From NCBI RefSeq assembly GCF_902686445.1, contig NC_062222.1:40423792-40487791 (forward strand): a DNA stretch of 64,000 bases, read 5' to 3'. Made by a program: the position numbers and the translations under genes. The stretch is from Sciurus carolinensis (lineage: Eukaryota; Chordata; Mammalia; Rodentia; Sciuridae). This document shows positions 1 to 12,833 of this stretch, in pieces (the stretch's first letter is position 1; every line of letters starts with the position of its first letter). Under the pieces are notes generated by a model. It was not told where the DNA came from, made no database searches, and was given only the letters and a program-made list of their open reading frames with translations.

Positions 1-56
1 CATGCAATTCCACCTATATCATACTATGGGCAACATTGAACCTGCTCAGTTTCTTT

Positions 57-197
57 GTTTCTTTTTTTATTTAAATATTTTTGTTGTTGTCATCAATGAA
101 ACTTTATTTATTTATTTATATGTGGTGCTGAGAATCAAACCCAGTGCCTCACACTTGCTAGGCAAGCACTCCATTGCTGAGCTATAACCCCAGTCCT
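57..197 (-). mobile_element. ID-type SINE, full length, sciurid tail
   Basis: A tRNA-Ala-derived SINE on the minus strand. The tRNA-like head lies at about 125-197, with an A box resembling TAGCTCAG and a B box resembling GGTTTGATTC. It is followed by AAATAAAT repeats and the A/T-rich tail that sciurid ID elements carry (57-125). The insertion is bracketed by a perfect 15-bp direct repeat, CTGCTCAGTTTCTTT, at 42-56 and 198-212, which is the TSD and fixes both ends. Pol III transcription and L1-dependent mobilisation are family knowledge. Confidence 0.9.
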
Positions 198-212
198 CTG
201 CTCAGTTTCTTT

Positions 213-855
213 AGGATAAATTGCATGTCGTCTGTCTTTAAATTAAGTGGAAGAACCATTGTTATTCCTTATAATAAAATTAGTAGTTTTTTTTTTATTT
301 TGAATGTTAGTATAAATATGAATATCAATTGCCAAGCAAGATGGAGTAGTTGGTTTCAGAGAAATGCTCAAAAATAGGAAAACCACCTGTCTGAAAGTAC
401 CTGAGAATTGGTAAGACCATAAGTTGTAGTAGAAAGAATTACAAAAAGATAAGATTCTGTCCCAGACTTTGTTTTTTGTTTTTTTCTTCTTTATTTATTA
501 TTATCATTTTTTAAAAATCTTTGGCCATTGTAATTGTTGGCAAGGCACTGAAAATCCTCTGCAAACAAACTTGGTGTAAAGATTAATAAATGGGGCAAGT
601 GGAAAATCTGTTAAGCTATGCATGAAAACCAGTCTCAAACATAGTAATATTACCCCTGCTATTCGAATATTTGTCCTATTATTCACATTTCCTGAACAAA
701 ATAGAATTTTGTGCAGTGGGAAACTGGAAACCTAATTAGATAACCTCTGTAAAGCTGAGTGGTTTTTAATCAATCTCACTGAGAATAGAGATTTTGACCT
801 CCTTAGGAGAAGTTTCCTCCAGGAAGAATTACACTTTTAGTTAAAAAATCTGCAA
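213..855. other. AT-rich unique sequence
   Basis: No gene, repeat family or RNA recognised. Only short T-rich runs (for example around 278-298 and 470-520) stand out. Confidence 0.5.
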
Positions 856-1052
856 GAGACTGGGCAGTGTTGTACTCCTATAATCCCAGTGGTCCAGGAG
901 ACTGAGGCAAAAGAATTGCAAGTTCAACACCAATGTCAGCAATTTAATGAAGCCCTAAGCAACTTAGTGAAACCCAATCTCAAAATAAAAAAAACAAAGA
1001 CTGAGAACGTGGCTCTGGGTTCAATCCCAGAATAATTAAAAAAAAAAAAAAA
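856..1052 (+). mobile_element. B1-dID fusion SINE
   Basis: A plus-strand composite SINE. The 5' half is 7SL/B1-like (TATAATCCCAGTGGTCCAGG, then GACTGAGGCAAAAG). The 3' half is a shortened ID/tRNA-like piece (GCTCTGGGTTCAATCCCAG) followed by an A-tail at 1037-1052. A short direct repeat AAAATCTG is seen before the start and after the tail. It is diverged, so this is an old copy. The B1-dID architecture is typical of squirrels and relatives. Confidence 0.85.
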
Positions 1053-3370
1053 TCTGAAAAAGAAACGCCAAATCTGAGATAGATTGGATATCAATCACTG
1101 CAGCTACAAATTAATTTCAAATCATCATAATCTCTACTGGATGAAAGCGATTAACTGTTCAAAAAAAATCTAGCTTATGTCTGTTGCTGCTTCCTTATTC
1201 TTCTAATTTTTGTTCCATCTAAGTCTACAGCCTATTGGAATGTGTTGCCCACACTTGGGTTAGGACCTTGATTCAGTTTGCCAAACATTCCTAGAAATAC
1301 CCTCACTGAGACACCTACAAGCCTCTTAATCTTATACAACTCTTAATCCAATCAAGTTGACAATTCAGATTAACCATCACAGTGTCCAAATTTGATTGTG
1401 TTGAATGTAAGCTCTTCACTATTATCAAAGACTCTACCATTATTCATTCATTTTAACAGTGTTTATTCAGTCTATACAATGTGAAAACCACTTCCCTTGA
1501 CCTGAGACCATGCTTAAAAATTAATGGAAGAATAAGAGGTGAATATCAAACAAAAGGGAAAACAAAATGAAAAAAAAAAATTAGAAGATTGGAAACTAGA
1601 AGAGAAAAATATTCAATGTTTCGATTGAGATTTATAGTTTGGGAGTAAATAACTGAAGAACAATTTTTATGTAAACAAATAAAATTATATCTCTGTGACT
1701 AAATAACTAAGCTGAATCTTAAAGCAAATACATTTCCAATCATGTAAAATAGAGAAACAGCACTCTGTAGAGAAGGCACAGTATGTATATTGTTCCTGAG
1801 TTGGGAAAATGATGAATATCTGAGCCAATGAAAGAAGATTTTTTTCACGGACCATAATATGTGTCAGAAAGAATTATATGAAATAGCACTGAGGAGATAA
1901 TCAAAAACCAGACATATAATGGAGGGTCTGACAGGCCATATTAGGGAGTTTGGATTTTATTTTGAGGAATTTGGGAACATGTGTGCAAAAAATTAGAAAA
2001 AAATAACCCTATTCTTGTATTTGTACCTTTTCCACATAATTTTGTCACTCTTCCTATCAAGAAATGGAGACAATTCCACTTCCTTTGAATCTAGAATGGT
2101 CTTGAGCCAGATGAGTCCCTAGGACTCAAACTCATAATGTACTTTAACATTGTCTTCCTTGATCTGCTACAATTGTCATGGAAATATTAATCAAATAATT
2201 CACTGGCTAATAAGACATGGAACACAGCCAAGACAGCTTGTTTGTTCCAGGAAAGATTCTGAGAATCTTGATTTATAGGGCTTAATCAAGATAAACAGAG
2301 ACTCTTAGACTAATCAAAGATGACCACAGATGCATAAATGAGATTTCTGGATCTAGTATTGGACAGTAGAAACATATTATAAAATAAATGATTGTTATTT
2401 TAAGCTACTTGTAATTTATTGCACAGCAAGCAATAGCTTACTCAAATATAATAATTATGTACAAATATGTATAATAATATATTTAATGTTTTTTAAAAAT
2501 TTTGCTGAGGTAAGAAGAATGAATTAAAATGGCAAGATAAAATGTCATTTATATTTTAAGAATATATGTGAAAAATTATGTTTTATTTACTTATTTACTT
2601 ACTAGACTAATGGCCACAGAAAAAAGAAAAGGGAAGAGATTCAATATGCTATTTTAGTCAAGATTTTCTCATGGAATGGATACAGGGTTTTGGAAATAGT
2701 AGTATATAAGCTTAAGTGCTAAAATTTGAAAAATTGAGTATGTGAGGGTGCTAATTTTTACCTTATAAACACAATTTCAAGAAAAACAAGTAAAAGGAAT
2801 GAGATAGGAAAGACCAAAAATTTTCCTTTGGATACCATATAAATTAGTTCCTCTTTAACCTCAAAGAACACATTCCAAGAGCTCCAGTGGATGTCTGAAA
2901 ACAGGTAGTAACAAACTCTTTATATACCATGTTATTTTCCTATAGAAGAGTCCTATAAATTTACCTTATAAACTAAACACAGTAAAAGACTAACAAAAAC
3001 AATTAATTTAAAAATGAACAACACACTGTAATAAAAGTTGTGTGCATTTTTTTCTATTTCTTTCAACTGTCACAAATTCATAGTGTATACAGTATGGATA
3101 ATCTAGATAAAAAGATGATTCATGTCCCAGACTGGAAAGTGAAGGTTGGTACAATATTTTATCACACTACTCAGAATGACAACTTAAAATTTATTAAATT
3201 TATTTCTGGAATTTTTGATTAATACTTTTGTATGTCAGTAACTGAAACCCACAGGAAGTTACTTTCTCCTGTGAGATTAGTTGTGGTTTGCTTAAGGCAA
3301 GACTGAAAGGGTATTAATAGTGGCTGCAGAGAGAAATCTCCATGAATCTTTAAGAAACTTAGCAGTATTT
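1053..3370. other. AT-rich unique sequence, no gene recognised
   Basis: No coding region, RNA gene or confident repeat. The stretch at about 2020-2290 faintly resembles an old LTR but could not be assigned. The longest reading frames here are short and shaped by A/T runs. Confidence 0.45.
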
Positions 3371-3375
3371 GACTG

Positions 3376-3792
3376 TTTTTGTTAGGTTTTTATCTCTGCA
3401 ATCAAATGCCTACCAAAAAAAAAAAAACTTAGAGGAAGGAAAGTTTATTTGAGTCTCACAGTTTCAGAATCTTAGTCTGTAGAGAGTCAAATCCATTGCT
3501 CTGGGTCCAGGGTGAGGGAGCAAAGGGACTAGTGGAGGAAAACTGCTCAGATCAAGGCAGGGTCAAGAAGCAGAGGCAAATAAAAAAGGGGAAGAAGCTG
3601 CAGGGTACACACCGTGACCTACTGTCTCCAGATGCATCACCTGCCTACAATTACCACCTAGTAAATCCAGTAAATCCTTTAAATGTAGTGTGAACTGTTT
3701 GGATTTTGGCTCTCATAATCTAATCATTTCACCCCTGAGTGAAATGCATCAACAGAAGCTTTTGGGGAAAACCTCAAATCCATAATTGTGAT
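3376..3792 (-). mobile_element. MaLR-like (ERVL-MaLR) LTR, decayed
   Basis: Minus-strand LTR remnant. On the minus strand it runs from a start resembling TATGGATTTGAGG (near 3785) to a tail reading AAACTTTCCTTCCTCTAAG near 3430. It shares its plan with 4560-5005, 51256-51390 and, on the plus strand, 35397-35824. No clear TSD. Class III MaLR membership is inferred from similarity to the THE1/MST plan (GGTTTGG start, TAAACCT-type end). Confidence 0.6.
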
Positions 3793-3799
3793 CTTTTGG

Positions 3800-4559
3800 A
3801 ATCATAAGTTCTAAATGCTAGAAGAAAAAGGTAGTTATTATCCATTATCCTGTCCTGTTTGAACACTTTCAGCAATAAAACCTTTTTATCATGTGACAGT
3901 ATTTTTGTTTGTTTTTTTTCAAACAACCTTATTTGGTGGCTTTCTTAAAATTCTTTGGAGGTCAGCTTAATAGTTTTATCACATATGAACAAGGTCTGTG
4001 TTATTTCTGTTATTTCTTGTTCTTGTGCATTCTCTTTTTTATGCCTTTCAACTGTCACAAGTGCATAGTGTATATATTATGGATAATTATATACATTTCA
4101 TATATATATGTATATATATGTGTATATATATATATGTATACACACACACACACACACACATATAGTCTCTTACTGTGTTCTGTATGTATGTATGTGCATA
4201 TGTATCTATGGTAGGACTTAGGTCGCCTGTGTCAATACTGATATGTGGCAGGGATTATGTTTGTCAATTACCTATCACAACATGATGTGAACATGAAAGA
4301 TGTATGTTTGTGGCAGTGAACCTTGCATAGCAGACATCTGGGCCATGTTCTGGATTTCAGGTTAATATGTTAGTCACCTTTTTGCTCTTCCAGTCCTTTT
4401 GATACAAGCTTCCTAGATTAAATGCCTTTCTACTTGTAGTATTTAACGTTTGATTTATTGAGTTAATATTGAACGTATTTGAATGAAATATGATATAAAA
4501 ACTTTTCTTCATTACATTGATAAGTCACATGAATGGGCAATGTGAATCTGAATCATCAA
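3800..4559. other. Unique AT-rich sequence with a microsatellite
   Basis: No gene seen. The only structured element is the TA/CA microsatellite at 4100-4164. An open frame of about 100 codons across 3909-4214 is produced by T-rich and dinucleotide runs and is not coding. Confidence 0.5.
4100..4164. repeat. Compound (TA)n(TG)n(CA)n microsatellite
   Basis: Alternating TATATATG blocks pass into a perfect CA run at about 4140-4160. Such tracts are polymorphic in length between individuals. Confidence 0.9.
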
Positions 4560-5005
4560 GAGGTTGTTTTAGTGAACTTTGCCTTTCAGTAACCCAAATA
4601 TCCACCCCACAAAAAAATAAAGCAATGTAAAGGAGGAAAAGTTTATTTTGGTTCATGGTTTCAGAGATTTACTCAATCATTTGCTGATTCCATAACTCTG
4701 GGACTGAGGTAAAGCAGAACTTCATGGAAGAAGTACATATCACAGGAAAACAGTCAGAATAGGGCAACCAGGAAACAGAGTGTCACTCACCAGGGACAAA
4801 CTACAACCGCCAAAGTCCTACCCTCAGTTACTTATTTCCTCCATTCACATCCTACCTTCCTACAGCTACTTCCTACTTTATCCATATCAGTGGATTAACC
4901 CACCAAATAGTTTGCGCATTTCATAATCTAATCATTTCTTCTTCTGAAAATTCTTGCATTTTTTTCACAATGAACTTCTGGTGGAAATCTCTTATCTAAA
5001 CTAGA
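4560..5005 (-). mobile_element. MaLR-like LTR, decayed
   Basis: Same family and orientation as 3376-3792. Aligned blocks include AGGAGGAAAAGTTTATTT near 4630, CACTCACCAGGGACAAACTA near 4785 and ATCTAATCATTTC near 4926. Heavily mutated and without a visible TSD, so age rather than recent activity is indicated. It could be a segment of the same ancient insertion event as the neighbouring copy. Confidence 0.6.
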
Positions 5006-6919
5006 GCAGTGATAATTTATCAAGAATATACATTTATCAGGAATATATCCTGTATACTGTTAGTTGATGTATCATACTTTTAGCATTAAAAATAATATAT
5101 CAATAGTATTTAAAGAAAAATAATGAAATTAAAATTTATAGTGAAATGTGTTTGTTTTCACACTTTATAAAATTATTTTTTTTCTCCATAAAACTAAACC
5201 AATGACTAATTTGGGGGAATATTTAAAATTTTCTGAATGTGAAAAAAATGTTCTAAATGTTAATGCAATCTAAGACTTACTCAAGAGTACATTTGGCGCT
5301 AGATCAGACTCTTTAAATGTACCTGTACCTACTTAGAGAATATTCACATGATTAGAATTTGTGCTTATAAAATAGAATTAAGTAAGAAATTTGCACAGAT
5401 TCTTAACATTGTATATGAAGTATGATTCACAGGTGGCAAACAATATATCCTCATGTACTTTTTTTTTTTTTTTTTTTTTTTACCATCTACAGTTTCTCTC
5501 TTCATTCTCTTCATGATCTAATGATTAGAACTATCTCTATGCCAATGGTTTCCCAAACTATTTTTTCTAGATCAGGCATATTCTTGAAATTCAGTCTTAA
5601 AAATAAAGTTTCTCTTTTCCTTCAATAAGGAAAAAAGTTCAAATTTTTCAAAAACAACTTCTCTGACCTCTGGAAATTAACCAAAAGTTTATAATTTCAG
5701 GAGTATTTATTCAAGAAAATCTGAAATTTCCATCCTCCTCTTCCCAAGTCTGCCATGACCTGGAAAGTCACAATTCTAGCAATACAGTAGGTCTGAAGAC
5801 TAGAAGCCTATCACACACAAGAGGAGAAAGACAAGGTGTAGAACTCATAATAACATCCCATTTCTAATCAACATTATCTGATCTGTCTAACAGAAGTTTA
5901 GGAAAGTCCCATTTACAGGGACTTTCATTTAAGGCATCAGGAGGAAGTTAATGACGTGAATTAGCAAGATAAAATATCCTGTATTGAATTATAAAAAACA
6001 TTTGATTAAAAAACATAAATAATTGAAAACCCCATGCTTGTTAAAAATGAAAACTTTAGAAAGGCATTTTCTGTCATCAACAGAATGAAGTTCAATGGTC
6101 AGGAAAAAAAAGAGTACTTCCTTAAGAAAAGAAAAAAACATATCTCTGCAATCAAAGTTCCTTTTGGGAAGAATAAAGGCAAAGAAACTCTATGATTAAA
6201 ATTTAATAATCAACCCACTATGAGACTACTAATTATGTACAAATAAAAGGCTTCTATAAGGCTAATTATGTGTGGTTTTAAATTTCATTGTCCTGAGTCT
6301 ATTCTCTGTTATTATACTTCACTGATTTCTACTCAGTCTTTGTGTAGCTAGGTGCAAAGAACTTTCTTCCTATGTAGAGTCATATCATTTTATAAGGATG
6401 AATGTAATTATCACCTAGCTAGAAGCTAAGAGAATTTTTTTTAACCTAACTGGAATGAAGTGACCCAATTAACACCTCAGTAGAAATTTCTGAGTTTTAT
6501 ACATTTTTATAAAATGTTTGAGCCTAGAATAGCTTTGATTGATGGGCTCATTTTCTCAAGAAGTTTTTGTATCATTCTCTTTAACTTCCTGAAATTTCAT
6601 TTCAAAATCTTTGCTCAACAATTGTAAGTCTTTAAAAATGTATAATCAATTAATGTGCTATTTTGCCCATGAGCCATCCTGCAGTTTTCTCCCTTCATGC
6701 TGTTTCTGTCACAGAAACATGTATAGAAGGTACAAAGTTTAGAGCTACCTGCTTACTGTTTATCTCAAACAGAAATAGATGACTATCATATATGCCCATT
6801 CTTGTCCATATTCTTTTACTCTCTAAAGGTACATACTTTTATTCTGCATAAATGCACTTAAGATCCGTTTTCTAAACAGGTAAGCAGGAAGCTGTTTTAC
6901 TCACGTTAATATCTGAGAA
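5006..6919. other. AT-rich unique sequence
   Basis: No gene or recognisable repeat apart from a pure T-run of more than 20 bases near 5459-5482. Confidence 0.45.
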
Positions 6920-7800
6920 GAGAAGATTGCAAGTTGGTAGAGTAGAGAAAGAAGGCATTTCCCACTTGCTTTGCTGTTTGGAATTTGAACAACAAGAGTA
7001 CGCTTCATAATGAGGTGCATGTCTTAAGAAAAAACACCATAGATTATTATTTGTCTGTTAGAAACCCAGGGATTCTGGTGTAGTGAATGGAGAATATAAG
7101 GAACTATGCCTGAGCCTAGCAGGGGCAGTACTGTTATGTCACCACCAACTGAGGAGCAACAACACAGGAGAGAATCATAGTGGACAAATCTAGCACACCA
7201 AAATATGCTCTGTGTTTCTAAATTTCTGCATGAAGAACTGAGGTGGAGATCCAGTTCGAGAAGTTTCAGCTGAATTGGCTGAATCATTTTTTTGTTGTTG
7301 TTTGTTTGTATTTAAGAGAGAACTTGAGAAACCTTAGCAAATACATTCACTCTGTCTGGGTCATGGCTCACTGTGTGACCTAAAGCACACCTGGCAAATC
7401 ATAATCCCAAAACAACTATAGGGAATGGTTGCTCCAGAGGAATTCAAGACAGAGGTACAGATGAGAGCACACAAACTGCTTCTGCCTGTGAGACTTGACA
7501 CAGTGAGGAAATTGCCCAGGTAGGCATGGGAATAGGAGAGTGGCATCCAATTTTCTTTTGAGTTCTGTAGTGCATTTGACCATCTGAAAATGATTGGGGG
7601 AAACTGATCAGGTAGGCAGGATTACATTCAGGAATGGAGATTTGGAAGTTCATGTTTGGGTTGTTGGGAGGCTACAGGAAACCTGCCATGCACCATCCAT
7701 CTGAAGAGGTCATACACACCACCCTAATAGAGCACTAGGAAGACATTAGAAACTCAAATGCCATGTCAAAATTGACATCTACTCTCCCCTAATTTTGGAG

Positions 7801-8236
7801 GGAGTTTGTCGGGGTCTTAAGCCCCCTTGCTCTTCTCCACCAGCGACAAGGGAAGGGGACACTCTCCAACAAGGTCAGACTGGGATAAGAAGGGTCGACT
7901 GAACACCGGCTCCCAGTCCTCTGGGCAGAGGACAATCAGACTCCTTTATAGAGGAAATCACACAGCTTTTATGTAGGGTGGAGGCTAGGCGGGAACCAAT
8001 CAGTTTAAAGGTCAGCAAGGCAGGGGGTGGTTCACGCAGGCGAGAGTCCCATTGGACTATATGGCAAGCACGAGCTGATCACGTTTGCAGAACTGTGGTT
8101 AACCAATCCCTGATGGTGGTCCAATTCATTGTCATTAACTATTGAAACTGCCTTTGAGGCCTTGATCTTGCTCACTCGCCAGGGAGTAAGGAGTCAGCCT
8201 GAGTTAGTTAACGTGTTATTAGTCCCAACAGGAGTT
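7801..8236 (-). mobile_element. Solo LTR A, class II ERV, with 6-bp TSD
   Basis: The LTR proper is 7807-8230 (424 bp). It begins TGTCGGGG and ends CCCAACA on the plus strand, so it has TG...CA termini, and is flanked by perfect GGAGTT repeats at 7801-7806 and 8231-8236. A 6-bp TSD is the class II (ERVK-like) signature. Promoter-type sequence TACATAAAAG reads on the minus strand, giving the orientation. Compared with LTR B it lacks about 27 bp that in B holds the AATAAA signal, plus about 10 bp elsewhere. No internal retroviral sequence is present. Confidence 0.88.
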
Positions 8237-10019
8237 GATTGCTCCAAAGTATACACAAAACAAAGGTTCAAAATTCCATTTAGGACTCAACAATAGCAAC
8301 TAGAACTTCCCATATAGATTTCTGTACCACTTCCAACCAGGAAGAATCAATCTAAGTAAGAAATTCAGAAAATTCCCAGTATAAGTTACTTCCAATTCCT
8401 TTCTCCCATATTAGCATTCAGAGAACCTGAGAGCTCTTTTAACCAGCTACATTTTCAATCCACCTCAGCAGAATAGAGTGGAAAAAAAAAAAAAAACCAC
8501 TAAAAAAGTTGTTTTAATATCACCCAGTCATGACTCTAAGAAGTTTATAGCCCAAGAAGTAAGGGACAAAAGGACAGGTCATAAAAACTCAACTTCAGTA
8601 GGAAAATTTAAGTTTTTAAAATAAAAAGATTTCTTTTTCATTATTATCATCATCATTATTTAGCTGTTCTGGCTCTATTTTCTTATTGTTTCATGTATAT
8701 ACATATACACAAGTTACTGGTTTTCATTTTTTCTATTTTGCAATTTTATTTTTATTAACCTTTACTATTTTGTTCTGTTTTTATTAGAGATAGTGACATT
8801 TTAGGAAGGGTTGTTTATTTGTTTATTTTTTTTTAACTTTGTTGTTTGACATTGCGTTGTTTTTGTTCTGGTCTACTTGTTTGCTGGCTTTATTATTCTT
8901 ATTCTCCTCAGCTTTCCTTCTTCATTCATCTTTAAAGCTTTCATGCATGACCTTGCTTTCACTTTCTGCCTTCTTTTCTTTGAATATGCCAACCTTCATT
9001 TTGGCTTCCTACCCCAACTTTTTTACCTTTTATTAACCATATTTTAAACATCTTTTAATCCATGCAGGTGGTTCAGAGGAAGCCACACTGTCACAGAAGC
9101 TACCCAAGAGTCAATCAAAATATCAGTTCTGCCCTGGAGAACTGATTCTTCAAAGTTGAGATGAGTGGAAGAGCCTTTAGCTTGAAACAAGAGATCTGAA
9201 TTCTGAAATTAGAAATCTGGCTAACAGTGTGGGTCGGGGTGGGAAACTAAGACCAATTAAATCTCTCAGTCATTCCTTCTAAACAAAGAAAGGGGTGGAG
9301 GATAGACTGACACATTCTACTCTCTTCCCTACTATCATATGGTCTGTGACTCCTAGAAAGAAGGGGGGCCTTAGAACTATCCCATCAAGAGGGGTGTGAA
9401 TCCTTGCAGTGAAACTGGGTACAGACACCCCTAACAATTTTGACCACTTCAGGTCAGAATTTAACTAAATCCCACAAAGAAAACACCCTATTTAAAAAAC
9501 AAAAAAAGCAAGAAAAATAAACTATCTCCCAGAATATGATGGAAGGAAAATAGTAAGTTTAAAATCTTCCTCAGCCCAGATTCAAAACAATGGAAAAGCA
9601 GCTGTCCAAAGAGCGAACAACACTTTAAACCAATTTTTATTTTCCTTATAATTTAATTTCTCAATCAGTTAAAAAAATTCATTTCAGTTTATCACTAGAT
9701 TAGTGAACTGCTAGAAAACATTTTGAATAAGCTTTTTAAAAAAGATTTATTAGTATAAGATATTGTTCTGAAGTGACTGTAATTACTGAGGATTAGTATC
9801 TTCTCTCAATGTGGTGTGAGATGCTGGACATAGTAGTAACTTCAAATTCAGGAAAAATATTGACACCAAGACATTTGCACCACACTATAGAAAAACAGCT
9901 CACTAAAAGGTCCCTTATATAAATAAAAATAGAAGAAATAAACATTTTGGACAATGGGTAGAAATGCTAAAAATATAAAAAAATGAAGCTACTCCAAATA
10001 GTTCACAACAAAAATAACC

Positions 10020-10255
10020 CCATTGTCACCACAGTGGAGGAAAAATCAGAATAGGAATTTAGAAAGTTGGTAATTAAAATGTTCAGTGAACTAAAAGAAG
10101 ATCTAAAGAATGAGCTAAGGGAGAATATACAGGAAGTAAAAGAACATTCAATAAAGTGATAGGGATTATTTAAAAGAACCAAATAGAAATCCTGAAAATA
10201 AAATTCTCAATAAATAAAATTAAAAATTAGCATCACCAACAGATTAGAATACTTT
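10020..10255 (+). pseudogene. Ancient L1 ORF1 fragment, 5' part
   Basis: Sequence resembling the coiled-coil region of an old L1 ORF1 (AACTAAAAGAAGATCTAAAG and CATCACCAACAGATTAGA blocks). It encodes the RNA-binding chaperone in intact elements. Stops occur in all frames here. The reading is cut by the nested L1 at 10275 and resumes at 12218. Confidence 0.5.
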
Positions 10256-10274
10256 TTAAAAAAATTATGTAACA

Positions 10275-12217
10275 TTGTTTGATTTTTTTCTTCTATTTTT
10301 ATTTTTATTTTTACAGACTGTGTTTTGATTCATTACACAAATGGGGTACAACTTTTCATTCCTATGGTTGTACATGCTGTAGATTCACACCATTCATATA
10401 CTCACACGTGCACATAGGGCAATGCTATTTGTCTCATTCCACTGGCTTTCCTTCCCCTGCCCCCTGCTGTCCCCTCATTTCCCTGTATGCAATCCAATGT
10501 TCCTCCATTCTTCCCTTACCCCTCACCCCCCCAAAAAACCCCATTATGAATCAGTATTCATTATCAGAGAAAACTTTCAGTCTTTGGTTTTTTGGGATTG
10601 GCTTATTTTACTTAGCATGATATTCTCCAACTCCACACATTTACCTGCAAATGCCAAAATGTTATTCTTCTTCATGGTTGAGTAATATATACCACATTTT
10701 CTTTATCCATTCATCTATTGAAGGACATCTAGGTTGGTTCTGCCATTGAGCTATTGTGAATTGAGCTGCTATAAACATTGATGTGATTGTGTTACTGTAG
10801 TATGCTGACTTTAAGTCCTTTGGGTATAAACTGAGGAGTGGAATAACTGGGTTAAATGGTGGGTCCATTCCAAGTTTTCTGAGGAATCTCCATACTGCTT
10901 TCCAGAATGGCTGCACCAATTTGCAATTCTACCAGCAATGTATAAATGTGCCTTTTCCCCCACATCCACACCAACACCTATTGTTGCTTGTATTCTTGAT
11001 AATAGCCATTCTAATTGGAGTGAGATGAAATCTTAAGGGTGATTGTGATGTGCATTTCTCTAATTATTAGAGATGTTGAACACTTTTTCATATATTTGTT
11101 AATCACCTGTATATCTTCTGTGAAGTGTCTGCTCAGTTCCTTAGCCCATTTATTGATTGGGTTCTTTGTATTTTTAGTGTATAGTTTTTTAAGTTCTTTA
11201 TAAATTTTGGAGATGAGTGCTCTATCTGAAGTGTGTGTAGAAAAGATTTTCTCCTTCTCTGTAGGCTCTCTTTTCACATTATTGATTGTTTTCTTTGCTG
11301 AGAAGAAGTTTTTTCATTTGAATCCATCCCATTTATTGATTTTTGCTTTCATTTCTTACACTCTAAGAGTCTTGTTAAGGAAGTCTGGTCCTAAGCCAAC
11401 AAGATGAAGACTTGGGCCTACACTTTCTTCTATTAGTGCAAGGTCTCTGGTCTCATTCCCAAATCCTTGATCCATTTTGAGTTCAGTTTTGTGCAGAGTG
11501 GTGAGAGACAGGGGTTCAATTTCATTTTGCTGCATGTATATTTCCAGTTTTGCCAGCACCATTTGTTGAAGAGGCTATCTTTTCTCCATTGTATGTTTTT
11601 GGCACCTTTCTCTAGTATGAGATGATATTTATGTGGGTTTGTTTCTGTGTCTTCTACTCTGTACCACTGTCTACCTGTCTATTTTGGTGCCAGTACTATG
11701 ATATTTTTGTTACTATTGCTCTGTAGTATAGTTTAAATTCTGGTATTGTGATACCTCCTGCTTCACTCTTCTTACTAATATTTGCTTTGGTTATTCTGGA
11801 TCTCTTATTCTTCCAAATGAATTTCATGATTGCTTTCTCTATGAGGTACATCATTGGGATTTTAATTGGAATTGCATCAAATCCGTAGAGTGCTTTTGGT
11901 AGTATGGCCATTTTCACAATATTAATTCTGCCTATCCAAGAATATGGGAGATCTTTCCATCTTCTAAGGTTAGAAGAACTCAAATTATCACTATTTGCCT
12001 ATGACATAATTCTATATATAGAGTATCCAAAACCTCCACCATAAAACTTCTAGAACTAATAAATGAATTCAGCAAAGTAGAAGGATATAAAATCAACATT
12101 CACAATAGCCTCAAAAAAATTAAAATATTTGGGAACCAATCTAACAAAAGAGGTGAAAGACCTCTACAATGAAAAGTACAGAACACTAAAGAAAGAAATT
12201 AAAGAAAACCTTAGAAG
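10275..12217 (-). mobile_element. Nested 5'-truncated L1 with 5' inversion
   Basis: Two segments from one insertion. 10275-11971 is minus-strand L1: 3' UTR and the C-terminal part of ORF2 back to the Arg-Trp-Lys-Asp-Leu-Pro region. 11972-12217 is plus-strand L1 covering the piece of ORF2 just upstream, starting at Leu-Ser-Leu-Phe-Ala-Tyr-Asp. The two segments meet at the same L1 coordinate and share 11 bp (AACCTTAGAAG) at their ends. This is the classic result of twin priming during target-primed reverse transcription. All frames carry stops or shifts. A TSD is not clear. It sits inside ORF1 of the ancient L1 and is therefore younger than it. Confidence 0.85.
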
Positions 12218-12780
12218 ATAGATTTCTTTGAAGAGAGATTATCTGGTCTTGAAGACAAAGTATGTAATCTTGAAAATAAAAGTGATCGTAAAGAAAAGAT
12301 GATAAGAGATCTTGACAATAATATTCAGAAATCTAGGATAACATAAAGAGATCAAATCTAAGAGTAATCAGTATAGATCAAGGCACTGAAATACAAAATA
12401 AAATAGTACACAAGGTATTTTGGATGAAATAATATTAGAATTTTTTTCAAAACTCAGGAATAATGGAAATCTAAATAAATAGGCATTTAAGCCCCCAATA
12501 GACAAGAATTTTAAAACCAGATTCTCTTCAAGACACATTATAATTAAAATTCCTAATACACAGAACTAAAATAGAATTCTAAAATCCACATGAGAAAAAA
12601 TTGTAGGTCCAATGTAGTGGTAAGTCAATTAGAATTATTATTGACTACTCAGCCAAGACTTGAAAGATAACAGGTGTCAACCAAGATTGCTCTATGCAGC
12701 AAAACTATCCTTCACAATTAAAGATGTAATAAAAGCCTTCTGTGAAGGAGAAACTAAAATAATTCACAACCATTAAGCCA
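12218..12780 (+). pseudogene. Ancient L1 ORF1 fragment, 3' part
   Basis: Continuation of the ORF1-like region interrupted at 10256. It includes text typical of the C-terminal region of old L1 or HAL1 ORF1 (TCTTCAAGACACATTATAAT, CTATGCAGCAAAACTATCC). It is broken by many stops. Confidence 0.5.
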
Positions 12781-12833
12781 GCATTACAAAACAAAATCAG
12801 TGAAATATTTCACACAAAAGAGAAGAAAAATAA

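Noticed and set aside
2020..2290. Possible old LTR or DNA transposon
   Set aside because: Weak resemblance in one or two short blocks; no ends or TSD found.
3909..4214. 101-codon plus-strand frame
   Set aside because: Much of it is encoded by T-runs and the TA/CA microsatellite; low-complexity translation.
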